This document shows, in pieces, positions 12,701-27,700 of a DNA stretch of 64,000 nucleotides. The translations under genes and the position numbers were made by a program. Source of the DNA: Lepidurus packardi (lineage: Eukaryota; Arthropoda; Branchiopoda; Notostraca; Triopsidae); contig JAKZAN010000005.1 of NCBI GenBank assembly GCA_023053545.1, positions 9,920,001 through 9,984,000 on the forward strand, written 5' to 3'. Numbering within the stretch: the first letter of the stretch is position 1; each line of letters opens with the position of its first letter. The notes beneath the pieces are model-generated. The model made no database searches, was not told the DNA's origin, and saw only the letters and a list, made by a program, of their open reading frames with translations.

Positions 12701-15700
12701 CTATTCTCCAGGACTTGACTGTGGGAGGAAATGGGCAAATGGAAAGGAAAAGTGGCAAATCATCGTATGTTTTGGCTACAGTGAAAGGCATTAGGCTTAG
12801 GAGTCGTTTAACCTCTAGGACCCTTTTAACCTAACCTGAGCTTAGACGGTTCTTAAAAAGGTGTTGAGTGGTGTTGGGTGTTGATGTGTTTCAACCTCTC
12901 AAGTAGAAGCTTTTTGTGGGCGCTTGGAAAACTTTGGAATTTGCCGAGGCCGAAGTTATGTGAGAAGTTTCGTGAAATGGAAGAACTCAATTCTCGGTAA
13001 AAAAAAAGTTGTAAGTCACATTAACACTGTTGTAAAATTCGTAGTAAAGAATAGGGAGAGGCTGGTGGAACATTGAGAGAGTTGAAAACGGTGGGAAAAA
13101 AGATGGACAGGACAAGAGGCCAGCAGGGTATTTTGAATAATGTGCTGGGAAACGGGCGTTTTCTTCTCGGGAGAAGATCATGAATCACATTTGGAACATG
13201 TTTTGCGGGCTTGCAGCCATAAACAGGGAACTGGAGAAGGACAATATTATGTTCGACAGGAATGTCGTCAACACTTGACAATGAAAGTTCTACCTTACCC
13301 ACCTTTTCTACCGCTTTTGTGATAAGTGTTTGTGCGGAAATCACAAAGCATATCTAGGACGTGTGTATTTTTGCCCTGAAACTTGCAGTAGAAATGTTAC
13401 CTGAAAGCTTACAAATGAGCGGCTTTGAAGATCAAAGTGAGTAGGCGCGAACGGAGCTTAAAATAAACATTCAAGGATCAAAGTGTAAGAAGTTTGGACA
13501 TTTTAAGCTTAAATGACTGCATTTCGAGATTTACCACATAGCCTTAAACGCTATTTATATTTTTATAAACTCGATCTTGACGACTAAACAGATTTCCAAA
13601 TGGTAATTTAAAATGGCTTAAAACGAAAAAAAATTATCGATCTAAACCAAGACAAAATTGAAATTTATTGGGAATTTCGTTTAACGTTCAGTGATTTATT
13701 TTACAATTTCAATTCACAACTGAGAACGTCTTAGTTAGGCTTTGGAATCTTAAATGTAACGGAAAGTTTTTCTTGAGTTCATGCGGTTTATGTGATAGTT
13801 TATTACTTCGGTATTTATCAAAAGAGTATGGTGATGTTTGAATTTTTTATGTAAACATTAAGATTCAAATAGGTTGAGAGCTAAAGGTTTGAAGGATTGA
13901 CTGGCCACGATTCGCTTTGTTATGAAAAGCTGGAAAAAAGTGGGGAGAAGGCGTAGAAAACTAAGCCGGGTTTCATGAATGAGGGTACTGAAAGAAGCAC
14001 CAGAATGTTATTTGCATCAGCGCCTCGAGATCATTCACTGCCAAGCAAAGGCAGACTGCCCAATCCATCAAGCCTGAACTATTCAGAAACTTCCTTTAGG
14101 TCTTGACTAACGAATTATGGCACTAAGGATTTTTAGGGGTGGCCTTGATACGGGGGGTCGTGGAATTACATGTAGTTCTTTGCGAGTAAAAGAAAACAGG
14201 TGCCCTTACACCCTCCTCCCACACTTAGTCTTCTTTTCGAAAAGGCGTCAAGTTTACAAAGGGTCCTTTGGGCTTGAAATCCCCCGAAGTTTCAGCACAT
14301 GGTCGTAGTTTGTTCTTCTGGAGTAAAATTTGAAAAAGCGGGAAATAGAGTCAAGACTCCCCCCTTTCTGTCCCTAGACTTGGAAATCCTTTACAGCGTC
14401 CTATAAAACCATATACATGCTTTTTGCGTTGTAAAACTTATTCCTGCAATGCGCCAGATTGGGTCAAGTGCCGTATGGGTACGGTCCTTAACCGTCGTCC
14501 AACTTTACCGATGTAAACTCTTGTTTCCATCTGGCATAACAACTAGAGATCTACGATTTTATATTGGTATGCCTGAGAAGCCATTGGAGAAGATCTTTTA
14601 TTGCGTTTGAAGTAGGAAGGCTTGGGAAAAACAGAAGTCCTAGATTGTAGAAGAAGTTGGCTTTACGTTAAATCTTTAAGTTACTATGTCTTTCGCCAAT
14701 TCGAATTTGAATCTCGTACAGTGTATAACGGATAAAACTAGGATAGGGCATATGTTTGGGAAGCTTGACGTTAGATGGCCTAGACGGGACATGTGTCTGC
14801 AAACCGTAGTGTTAGATGGTGCATCAGCGAAATGTATGGGTAAAATTCCCAAGGGATAAACGTTGGAAGGGAAACTGAAGCCTAACGAAATTTCCCGGAT
14901 TAGGTTGATACAAAACTGAATCAGGGAATTTTGAAGCGCCACACTGCTGTTTTGTTCGTTTTCATCACCCGAGGCAACGTTCGGTTTCGTTCGCGTACTT
15001 TCCGCGAATAGATTTTCCGTAATGCGGATCATCTTTGATTTGTTCCATTTTTTATGAGATTGGAACTGGGCAAAGTGGTGCAAAAGCTCCATGCAAGGTT
15101 TCTTTCGATATCCCCCTTGTTGGGGTTGTGTGGGGAATCTGCGACGTCGATAAAAGACGCCGGTTCAAAGGGACGCTCTCTTGTATGTACATTGGAGAAA
15201 AAGGAAAAGGAGGGGGCGTTAGCTAGGCTAACTCCCGTTCGCCCCGCCATGGACACGTTTCACACACGACAGACGATACGGGATCAGGATATACGCAGCC
15301 TAAACCATTCCTGTTTCACTTTCGGTCGCCTCTGACGGCAAGTTGGGAAGCACAGTCATTCTTATCCCGTGTTCGAAAACAGAATCTGCTCTAGTTTCTA
15401 CTAGCTCAGCGTTTGTCAAAGTCCCTCATCCTTGGGAAAGGAAACAAAATTGCGCAATTTATTAGCATTGTTTCTATTCTTGTGTAGCGTTACCCAAGAT
15501 GGCCGCCATGACTCGCGGTTAAAGTGGCGAGAATCAGGATTATTTGTTTATGTTATGAACTGTGTATCTTAACAAGTTAGCCGAGCGATGCTGCAAGTGT
15601 AATTTGTGAAACAGGAAGCCCTCAAACGCTCTGGGTAAATATCGATTTTCTTTAGCGCTATTTTAGAACAGGAATGAACCCGTAAAAGGGGCGTTTGTCC

Positions 15701-18700
15701 AGATACACCGGGGCTTTAAATTACCTGGAGTAACACACGGTTTTGGATTACGTGAGTGTAAGTGAAAGCGAAACTGGACTAGCAGCATGTGCGTGCTGCT
15801 TTTTTTATTTTCTTATTTCAGAGCAGGTTGCCTTGGTAACGCCCCATTTATAACCTGAGACAGAACGGCCGGTTTCGTTTGATCAATAATAGACTCGAAA
15901 AAAAAATTGTTTAATTTCTCTCCTGTCTGATTTTTTTTTCTAACTGTGGAACTACCGTAACTCGAAGCTGCGGGGAGTTATTCTGGGATAGTTTTCTCCA
16001 TGGGAAACTATTGAATGGATGCGAGGGAGAGAAAATCGAAGTCGAAGAGTGAGTCACCCGAAGAGTACGGCAGAGTCGAGAGATGGTAGAGGTCGACGTC
16101 CATGGCGTCTGTGGAAAATGAACGGAGAAAGGGGGAGAAAAAGGAAGCTGGTACTAAATGACGGAGGGAAGCAAGACCCTTTAAATTTGCGTGTTTATTG
16201 CTCTAGGGAGCGAAAGCAACGCCTGGCGAAGAAAATTGAAGTTATCCGCTCGTTCTCTGCTCTCTTGCTTAACCCTTCAGTGTCACTTCCAAGAATCTAA
16301 GGAACTAAATTAAGCCTAATTCCCTAGGTTCCTTCCTCTAGGTCAGACCTGGACGGATTTGGCGAAATTTCCATTGGAATGCGTAAGAGGAGTTCGGGAT
16401 ATATGTTTCAAATGAGGATTTAGTCAAATATTTACATCACTTCTGATCTCCTGAGGTTTTTTGGCGCCAATCAAGCTGGATTGGATCAAACTGTTTGATA
16501 GTCAAAGCTAATGTTCGTCTAGACATTTTTTTTTTATTTTGCCGTTGCGAGACGTTGGTATAAGGTCCAACTTCCCTTGCTAGCCTTAGTTGGGGGGGAA
16601 GGGGGTTGGCTTGATAGGCTTTAATAGTGGTAGTATTGATCTAGTTCTGGCTTGAGTCCGAGCAGCGCTGCGCTTCAGAGGGAGCTTTTATCTCCTTTAA
16701 GTTGGCATTGTTGCGTTTTTATGCCTATTGGAGAACGCTTTTGCTTGCTTTTTGTCGTTGTGGAACTCGATGTTGAAATCCTGATAGGAAGCGGAAGATT
16801 TTTTTTCTTATTATTTTGTTCGAAATGTCTAGGGTTAGTTTTCACTGTTGGGGAGAAGAATTTCAACAGGAGGCCATTTGAAGCCGTTTTCATTGTTGAG
16901 AGAGGATAGAATCGTTTGGCTTTGTTGGGTAGTACTGTACACAGTACAAGGTAGAACACAAATAGGCCCGCATAAGTTTAACCCAACCTAGTTGTAGCTA
17001 ATTGGCCTGATTTGAATAAGTGAAAAGGGAAAGGGGTTTCATTGTGGTTCGCCACTCGTGTTGGAACGCTTTGGGAAAGACATGGACATGGGACTAATGG
17101 ACTATTTTTGTTTATGCTTTTGCAGAGTGAAACCTTTTTGCGGGGGAATGGCTGCAAGTTCTCCGCGGACTTCAAGAGGAAGGTAACAACCATTTATCAA
17201 TGAATTCAATTCCATCAATGTTGTGCTGTCGGTGCTATTTTTTTCTCTTCAGATAGATAGCTTGGGAAGAAACTGAAAATCTTCTAGGTTTTTTAACAAG
17301 GGTATCTCGTTGTTTTCGATCTAATCAAACTGAACTTGTAAACCAACATAGTGTTACGAAGATAAGGAAATAATTGGGTTAGTTTAGTTTTCAAATTTGA
17401 AGAAGATCCGAAGTTCTGTACGGTACATTGTGTTAGATAAGTTATGAGACTTTTTGATTAAACGTCCTACATAATATTTAATGTAGGACTACAGTACGTC
17501 TATCGGAGTGCACTAGTACAATAAGTCGTTGTTCCAGACATTCCAGTTCGTTTGGGACGAAGAATAATTGTGTTATAAATAGACACTAAGTTGGTTAACA
17601 AAACGAATGTTTTGACACGTGGGCCACAGTATGTTTTTTTTTTTGTTTTTTTTTTTACCAGCGACACGTGAGTCACTAACCGTTTTGTTGGATCTTACGT
17701 AATTGTCAACTTAAAAGGATATTTGTATTAAGAAACTCAGTGTATGAAAATTTCGCAAAAATGTTTAACCTAGATTTCTTGATTCAGCAATGAATTAAAC
17801 TTGGATGAACAACTCCGCATTGCCTAAACAATATTCCGTATTTTACTTTTTTCCAAGACAATCTTAACATTGAACTTTATACAGTTTAATATTTAATGCA
17901 GGACAAACTGCGATGCCTAATATCATTGATTAAAAGATCTCCGAGAAATCCTCTGCTGCGTCAATCAAACGTCAGCTGTCTCTTTCTCACATTGCTCTGG
18001 TGTTAACTTTCAGGGATTGATATGCATTACAGTCCGTAAAAAAAGAATTTTTAAAAAATCAGATGAAGTTTTTCCCAAACCAATCTACCATGTCTGTAAA
18101 CAACTTTCTCGCCCTTTCGCTCTTTTGGACTCTTGTACGTGCAAAGTCTACCATTATGTCAAGCCTGTATAGCTCAGTGGCAGAGCACTGGTCTTGTAAA
18201 CCAGGGGTCCGGAGTTCGATCCTCTGTGCGGGCACTTTTTTTCTTCTTTTATTTTTCTCTTTTTATTTACAAATCCTCCCATTTTGTTTTATCCTAAGCA
18301 TAAGTTGGATGCTTTTCAAGATTTTATCTAGTAGAGTATGCACCCAAATAACGCCTAGTTTTAATTTATTTTAATTACATTCACCATATGTAAGACTGTT
18401 ATGTGCCAACGAGGGGATTTTGAGGAGCGAAAGTGACCACGAAGCCAGCAGTTTCATTCTCTCGCGTTTAGGTGGACCTCTTTAGAGAACATGTGAAAGT
18501 AGGAAGCTTAGAGCTAACGACAGTACCTGTTTTAGAAAGTGGTTACGTGTTGAGCGTTTTTAGAATACGTCGGACCGCGTTGCACCATTGGTCTGAAAGC
18601 CATGCCACTTCTTGGGCTTGAATATTACTCCCGAAAATTACAATCACTTCTAGAAGCTTCTTTTTACTTGACAGGTGTCAAAAGTGGTTAGATTACGACT

Positions 18701-21700
18701 GCATTTCGCCTTGACGCGAATAGAAAAGTCAAAACCGGTCAAATACTGTGAGACCTTGGGAAATTAACAACGTCAATCTGAAGCCGGTTTGTAGAAAACT
18801 TAAAAGCGAGCGATAAGCATCCGGGCGAAGGTCTCCTTAATATGTGCTCGGCTGCCTTTCTCTCGTTTATATACATTTCACAGATTTGCGAGAGCAGAAC
18901 AAAGTTGCATAAAAAAGTAATTCTGTTCTTTCCGTCACCTGTGCAACTTATTCCACTCCATTTCAGACAGGAGAAGATTCAGAGATAGTTTTTCTTTCTT
19001 TTATTCTTCATTTTTTTTATTTAATTCGTACTTTTTTTTATTTTATTTTATTATTAAGTTTTTTTCAAATGGTATTCTTAAGTTTCTTCTATGGTATTTT
19101 ATGCTTACAAAACTTTGCAGCTGAATAGGCTCTGCTTGACAGGCTTAGACAACTTTTGGGTTTAAAAAGATTAGAAGTGTTATCGAAGCCAAACGTGTTT
19201 TTTTCCTCCCCACTTATGCAGATGTTTTGAGCCTTTTCTGTCGTTGCTCTGACATTACGGAGCGAGTTAGCAATGAGCTCAGTTGAAACTGTAACGTGCA
19301 CCTGGACAGGTGCGCATCGTTGGAGAGTGAGTTGCACTTTCTCGTTTTGAGGCTAGCGGATAGTATAGTTTTTCACACGCTCAAGAGCTTCAACGTATTC
19401 CTCGATTCTGCGGGGGAAAATGGACATATTTTAGGCTCTTCTTCTTAGCAAGCTTTTAGTTGTGGATATGCATGGTGTGGCATGAGAATTGGGCATTAAA
19501 AGCTGTGTTTTTGTGTGCGTGCAGAATATGAGGTGTCTTTGACGTCACAGAAAGTTGATTTAGCAGATTTACCAGCTGGTTTCAAGCGGTTAAAGGACCT
19601 TTTTGGATTATTTGATGAGCAAAAGTGACACAATTTTTTTTTTAACTGAAATTAATGTGTGCGCGGTCAGACTGAGTGAGTTTCTGCGAAATTCATTTCC
19701 ATACAACAGTTTCGAAAAAGGGATTTTTTGGAAGAAGTAAATATGGTTCTGGCGCAGTATAACTGCCGCTTTGTGGAAATTGAGTCGTTTATGGTGCCAA
19801 TAATGCACGTCATTCCTCGAGCCGCGTTACGACGTCCACGTACACAGTCGTTGTTCATGGATATGAGGTAATTATTATCATCGAAGACTTTGGGGAATTT
19901 TTTGCCGTTGTTTTTTCCCCAGGGGAATGGTTTCACGTCAAACGTGGGGAAAAGATTAGTTATTGCTTTACTTAAGCGACAGTGCGTTATGACGTACACT
20001 ACTTTCCTTCTTAGAAATTCCCTCGCAAGCTTTCTCCTGAGCAAGTTCCACTGCTATAGTCCCTTGAAAATACCGGTTTCTATTTTAGCCAAATGACCAA
20101 GTGGATCATTGATTAAGCTTGTTGAAAGTAACTCGAAAGTTAAGTATTAGAATGTACGCAGTGCTGAAAGTTCTGCAGTATTGTTGATGAAATTTGCTAA
20201 TGTAAATGTTACTTATTATCAATATTAAGAAGCTGAAATGCACTTACGTCCTACGTGATGAAATCCGAGTAAAATCATAACACTTCATGAAACTTGGAAA
20301 AATTATAAACTTGGAAAAAGGAAACAGTAAAATTCTAGAAATTCTTATGTAATTTGTTAACTTAACTTGAATTTGCTGTAGCTATAAACTAGCTATACTA
20401 ATTTCTAAAGCTGTGCTAATAATTTTACCACCTGATTTAATTATTTAGTTGGGAATTTAAACTACAATTAAAGGAATTTACTTGTAAAATGATGGAAACT
20501 CGTTTGAAAATTGTTGAAAATTGTACAGCAATTGAATTCTTAAATCCCTGCAAGTAGTTCATATATTTCGCGATAGTTTTGTGTACTCTTAGCAAATGTA
20601 GATGAAAAACCTTCTGAACTGGCTTCTAGCAGTAACTCTAAATTACAGTCATTTGACTCTGTAAGTAAGTATATCCTTTGAATGACATTTTGACCCTATA
20701 ATTGGGCGCCAAGAGTTGTTCTTAAAAATCGAACAGAAGGTAACCTTGTCAGTTTGATACGTTTGATTCTCTGGTCGCTACAGCGGCAATGACAGTAATC
20801 AAAAAGCAGTATCTCTAGAAGTTGAGAAAGAAAACCCCGATTGTGGGCTCGTTTTCTCTCAGATTTGGGCTCACTGATAAGCTGTCGCACGCAGGCAGTC
20901 AATACGCTACTTCCTTGTTCCACTCTACCGTGCACGGTTTCCTTTATTAGGCAGCATTTTTCTCGTAAGCGCTGAGTAAATGACGCTAAAGATTAAAAAG
21001 GACAGAGAAACGCAAGAAAGATGAGCAGGCTCTCCATTAGCATCCGGTGGGAGACTTTAATTGACAGGCAAGGCTCTCGTGTGTTTTCGACCGTGAGGTG
21101 TGTGCTTAATTGCGTATATACATCAACAGCGCAACACACAAACGCCGCACCTGCGTCCTTTTCACTGCTCAGCCTGTCGTCTCCTCGGCTGGTCGTCTTG
21201 TGTTCTCTAAACCATTCAAGTTCCAAGCGTGGCCATTTCCTTCCATTTCATTAGTTGGGGCTCTGGAAGTCCGCTCAAAAGCAGATCCAAGTTCGAGAAT
21301 CTATAACTTTCTGCAACTTGATTGAAAAGTGCTCCCTGCGCAATGTTTGACGACGAGGATAACCAAGTGTTGGTGTACCAAGAAGCCTTATGGGTGGATT
21401 CAGCCTCGTCATCATCCTCTTCCACTTTGGCCAGTCATCAGCAATCAGTGTATCAAAGTCAAACATCAAGTTTGCGAGCAGCCAGAACTGCAACGGGGTC
21501 ACAGCCTTGGCAAAACTATCTCCGAGATTTCAATCCGTATGCAGGGTACTGTTTAAGGACAGCTTACGTCACCAGGTATTAACTGCCAAATCACAAACTT
21601 GAAATCAAATGAAAATAAAGAAAAAAAGAAATTAAAATAAGTTTTTTAAAAAGGTACTAAAGAGCAGTACTGTCCAAGGAGAGAAAATTAGGACGGTTCC

Positions 21701-24700
21701 GAAGTGAGGGCTGGGTTTTTAATATATTTTTTTTTTTTGCGAATTGGACCTTGAGCTTGTATAGCTGGAGTTTGCTAGAAATGAGGACAAGTAATTTAGG
21801 ACAATCAGGGCGTTTTTGGTTTTTACTCTCACGGAGCATTTGCATGATAGATTGAGTTGCTACGTGCGAGTGACCAAACCGCGAACCAGAGCAAAAGGAG
21901 GTTTTGAATTGTAGGCATGGAAAAAGGGGGAAAAAAAGTTCCCAATTTGGGTCTAATTATCGCACTTGGAGATCGCCAAGGCACAAGGCATATGTATTCC
22001 ATTGCTTTTTTTGTTAGTGTGGGTATGATGCTGTCAAGCGTGCGAAATTGAGGATGAGTAGAGCCAAAGGGGAGAGCGGAAGTGCGGATGCCACAGTTGT
22101 TTTTCATGGCACACATGCTGCGGTTTTGCTCGTGTCCAACTTGCTATACTTTTTGGCAAAGGAGAAGGAGACCCGTGGTGCATTCGGGGTATAGGAACTG
22201 TAACTGTACTGTCCAAAGGAGCTGGAAAGTTTTCCTCGTTATGGAAACCATGAGAAAAGGGAACTTGGTGGGTCGTGCTTGTTAATTTAAAGTTTATGGA
22301 AATGAGTTAAACGCGCGTGCCTACATGCGTTTTGTTGCTTATTTACCGCAACTTTTTTTGAAGTAAAAGAGAAATTGGCGTTGCAGCGAGTGATCCACGA
22401 TCATTTTTCGAAGGTTTTGTGTTGTTGTTTTTATTTTTATTGTATTTTTCAGTTTGTTTTTATTGGGTTTAAATGGATAGAAACTCGGAAGTGTAAAGCA
22501 AGATTAATCATTGCGGACAAATCTTGGCATCTTTTTTAGATTTTATTGACCTATAAAAGCTGCCTTGACCAAATGACCAGTAAATTCCAGTTCAGTGATT
22601 AACAATGCGTTGGGTTTTATTTGAAGAAAGAAGCTAACTGTTGATACCCTTCACTGAAGTTTGAATTCACTTCAAGTTTACTCAAACTTTCAAAGTTATT
22701 TTATCATAGTGCTTTATGGTAAGGAAGTTTTCGTAAAAAAAAGGTGGAAAAGGTTAATTGTTGTGGTTGGCTCGTACAGGAGGAATGAGTGTCTTCATAC
22801 ATCACATGATGATGATGCTTCATCTTCACAGCTATTCTGGTTGTCAAGCACTAAGAAAAAAAAACGAGTAAGAAGAATAATAGTATTTTGTTTTCGTACC
22901 ATCAATTTTTTGGTGAAGTTCTTTCTCCCGGTCACCAAGTTAAATTTGAGCAAATGTGGGTGAATGGGCGCTTCTAGAACGAGCAAATATCCAAATAAAA
23001 TTCCCTAAACATTGTCGAAATTTTTCAATTCGAACTTGCGAATTAAATGCACAGTTATCTTTTGAATAATTAAGTATTGCACAATTGCCAACTTCGTATT
23101 AAATTTAAGTCAATACAAGGTAATGGAATCTATGCAAGTTTGTACAGTGATTCTGTATAAGGTGTTCTATATTCTTAGTCTTTATTCTATTATTCCTATT
23201 TTTTAATTTGATTATATGTTATTATTATAATATTATGGATATTGTTATTATTATTATATTATTCTATTACTGTAGCATTAAAACCACTTTCCTGAATTAA
23301 TTGCGATTTGGCTGCTGGGTATAAGCGAGTTCAAATGCAATTAACCCAGAGTTTCACAAGGACTTAATTCGTACTAATTAGAAAGTTTGGGAAGAAACGG
23401 TTTGAATTCTGTTCACGAGTCCGATGCTCAGTTAGTTAGTTCTCTTGCAGTTTTGCATTTAATCAGAACAAAGAAAAGTCCTTGTACTGCATTTATATTT
23501 TCTAAGCAAAGTTTAGTTGGTGTGGTAGTAACTTTAACTTTTTTAAACCCTCTGAGAAGAGACTGTGGCCCCGGTAACGTTGCCACCATAATAATACTAA
23601 AAAAGTAAGAAAAGTAAAGAAAAACAAACCGCTGGCAGCTTTTGTTGCGGAGCCAGTTGGCGAGTCGCAGTCCAGGTTGCGATTTCGCTTGTGCTACTAG
23701 CCTCTTCACAAGCTCACTTTTCAAGTCTGTTATTCTGTTAAGTTATTGTTTTTAAAGCGTTCTTCCAAGGATTTCTAGAAACGTGCGCTTTTTAAATCCT
23801 GGATTACTTATGTTCGAAGTGCATTTTAATCACAGTTGAAGTTACAGCTAAGAGGGTTCAATGGTTGACTAAAACAATGGCTCCAACACGATTTTCATGG
23901 AGCTCAGTGTGGTTTAAACGTTGGTCGATTAAGTCGACCTACAAAAGACCGGTTTCTGTCTCAAAAACTAAGCACAGGTATGATCCCTCGTTTTTGAGCA
24001 CCTTATGAATGAGTGTAAGTGTCGGGCTTTCGTAACGGTTAGAAAAGTCAAACTTTATGACCAAGATTGGTTCATTTTGTCGTTGACCTTTTGTCCTGAG
24101 CGCCACTGGGCGGATTCTCTGTTCTCTGTCTCTTTCCAACTTTTGTTTCACGCTTTAAAATGAATCCGGATCGTCGGATCACGACGCAAAAGCTGCCAGT
24201 AGTTGGGGACTTCCAAGTCAAGTCGACTTCCAAGTCATCTTGGAGTATATTTGCAGGACTTGCGTGCTTTACATAGAAACCAGTGGCACCGAAGGGGCCA
24301 GTCAAGGAACACTGTGCCGTTCTTTCTTGTAGCCAATATGGGTTAATTTTTGACCCCGTATTAATTAGGGACAGTTTACCTTTTGACCTCACCTCGCAAA
24401 GTTTTGTAACGTCCTAGCGACGATTTGGTGTCCCTTTAAGAGATCATTTCAACCCTCCCAACAATGAATACGTAGTGGTTAGCTGCAGTTTCAGTTTGCC
24501 AGGTCATTGGTCCAGATTGTGGAGTATTTGATTAGGTTGCTACTTTGTAGGCGTGTGATTTTTTTTGAGTGGTGGGACAATAGGCATTCGAGTTATAGTT
24601 CTAAAGTATATACATTGCGGACTTTTATGAACAATGAATTTCAAATGGAAGTTTCGTCGTTTCTCCATGTTTGCTAGGTAATGTGAATCTTTGTGTGGAG

Positions 24701-27700
24701 AAAAAGGTTTTGTTTTATGATTCAATTCTATTTTTTTCCCGTGTTGAAGCATAGAGGGAAATGCGAAGTTTTCAAGGAAGTTCTTGAAATTTTTGAGTGC
24801 TTGAGAAAAGCTAAAAAGTCGAGAAGCCGAACGTGCTGATGTGGAGACATGTGCTGTTATAAGGTCTCCTAGAGGGCTAAAAATAAGACGTACTCTGGGT
24901 GCCAATGGTCATCCGGTCAGATTTTTTTTTCTTTTCAGCGGGGTATAACTTTTGTGTGGCGAACGTGGTGACATAAAAAACACGCTTTATTTCCTTAGCG
25001 ACAGAAATTTTACACGTTGTGGACACTCAAGGTTAGGTGCAATACGCAAAGTGATAGGTTCGTTGTACCAGTTTTTTTTGTGGGAGCTAGGATGAACAGA
25101 GAAGGACAAAATAGGTTTCCGGTGATATGACGTCACGAAAGGTGGCCCATTGTCAATGGCGAATAGTCTGCATATGATTATGTGTGAACGTATTCATATT
25201 GTAGGTCAGCTGTGTGTATAACTAATTGTTGGAAAAATAGTTTTAATGGTTTTCAAGGTCTTAGGCTCCGCCCCCTTGTCCCAACTCCTGCCCTATATGT
25301 GGTATTTATGTTAAAAAAAACGTGGTATGTGTACTAATTTTCACGGCTTGTATTTTTAACACACATATGTTTACAGACATGTGTAAGTTTTCAGCTTGTA
25401 GATGTTAGCGTTATGTAGTATGTTAATTGGGATAGATTCAGCATTCTATTTGTATTTAATTGGAAGTGAATTCATCATTCTATTTGTATTGAATTGTAAG
25501 TAATTTTAAGAATTTTGGGTGAAACAACCTAATCGGGTTGTTATTTTAGGGGAAATTTGCTAATTTTGTGTGTTCTTGTTATACACGTACTATTTCCTTA
25601 GCATTTTTATTGGCTCGAGTCAAGTTATCATTAAAAAAACATCCCGAAACAATTCAAAGCACCTTGGGACAACCTACAGCGTGTAAATATTTGTACGTGG
25701 CAGGATTTCGAGCTCTTGTTTTTAACGAAGTATATTAGTTTGAATTAAAAAGTTAAAACTTTAAGAAAATGAACCGTAATTTGACTACCGATTTATCATT
25801 ATGAAAGCGTGAGATTGTTCGAAGTAGGCCTAAATTAGTAACGGAAGTAGACATATGAGAAAAAATTAAAAGTCGGCGTATTCCTAAAGTACTCTGCCGG
25901 AAGGCGTAAATAATTCGAAGTAAACGGTAGTATATAGGGTATGTTTTGGCTTTCTAGGCTCCACCCTTTTCCCCCATAACTGTCATAAACATGACATTCG
26001 GCTGAATGGGGGACATTTATGAGTAAGGCGTGGTTTTAGGATGGTTATTACGTATAGGTTGCTCTGTACCCTGTTAATCTGACTCTTATCTAATGTATTT
26101 TCCTTTTATTCTTTTTTTTATAGGTAAGAGAATCTTTACGAGCGTATTTCAGTGTCGTGTTCCATGCTGTTTTCGCTGATGTCATCGCGATTACTGTGGG
26201 AACTGCGAAGAAATGAAGACAGATAATTAGTAACACTCGAAATACGATATCTATAAGTAACACGGATATTTATCTCTTTTTCCTTACTATGTTTCGAAAA
26301 TTCCCCGAATTGGACCCACAAAAGTTCCTCTGTTTTGTCCGTCTTCTCCCCGAGGTTACAGATAAATTGCCCTCTCTCATGTCACTGCCATCTCGAAAAG
26401 GACAGCCACGAGCCTTGGGGCACTCAGACAAATCTACAATAAGAGTTTCCAAAATACGAAATTCTCTATACCTGGACATTTTCAAGCACAGGAACGGTGA
26501 AGTGTCATTGTTAGTACACCGGGGACCGTCTTTTGTTATTTGCACGAAACAAAAGCTCGACACAACTTCTATTTACCTTACAAGGTATGAGGCGTAGTAA
26601 GGATGGTAGGATATGTTGTTCTGCGGACGGTTAAGCGAAATCTAAGAGCTCAACGGATTTTTGGCAACCTAAGAAAGCCGGAAATTAGCGAAAAAATTCG
26701 TTTTAAATTTAGAGAAGAATGGGAAGGGCGTTTCTTTCCGGCTGGAAACCAAGGAATGAACCAAAAGACCCACTTGTGGACACGTGCTTAAGGGCTAAGT
26801 TTACAATTAAAAGAGGGTCAACGGCGGAAAGGGATGAATAGTGTTTTGGTCTGTGGTAGTGGTAGCGTTGTTCTGTCCGGAGGCGTGGCCTGGGCGAGGT
26901 TCTGGGGTTTTCCTGGCAGGTCTGTGCCATCGCTAGCGCAGTTGCGCCTTGTGAGTTGTACGTGCTGTTTAGGTACGTTTATACAGTACGGGCATTCCAA
27001 ACGTCCTGTATTGTTATCTTTTGCGTTGTTTTGTGAGTGTGATTCACCAGTTTTTGGCGTTGTCAGTGCGCTATTTTTTTATCAGCACAGTCGGTCGGAT
27101 AAAGGTTAACCCCATTTGAAATCGTTTTGAAACGATCTTTTGCGTTGGAAAGAAAAATTGAGGTATTGTACTTAACAACATTTCGAGCATTCCTTTTGTG
27201 GTTCCAAGACGATCAGACAAAGAGGCTGAAGAAGAGCACAAAAATCAGAAGGCAGAGCGAGGCAGAGTGATCCCATTTTGCATCCTATCTCGCTCAAAAG
27301 CATATCTGCATATCTCATTGAACAACACCAGCTTTCTCTTAAGAGTTCGGGGGATTCTGGGAGGGTATAGAGCATATGCACTGCAAATGGGAGGTTTTCA
27401 GGGTGGAAAGTTTACCAAAAAGGACCTCAACAACTTCCTGCCAGGGTGCAATATGTGTTCTTTTACGTACACATGCAGATCACATGAGCCTTTTTCCCTC
27501 TTTCAGAGTCTATAGAATGGATCTAACTTTCAACAAACAGCTGCGTCGCATGCGTTCAAGTCACGCGCCCAATTTCCTTTTCCGGGAAAATTGTTAACCC
27601 TCAGTACCTTCCTGAAAGCTCGTACAACATGAACCCTTTGACTGAAGATCATTAGTCAAAAAGGAGGGGAAAATTACAATTTATTAAAGAATTTATTTGA

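Noticed and set aside
14676-15092. 138-codon open frame on the minus strand in the IQSEC intron
   Set aside because: No domain, no splice context and no coding-like composition. A frame of this size is expected by chance in a window this long.
16019-16300. Basic Arg/Lys-rich open frame
   Set aside because: Low complexity, driven by GAGA/CGA-rich DNA; the phase and lack of a donor do not fit an IQSEC exon.
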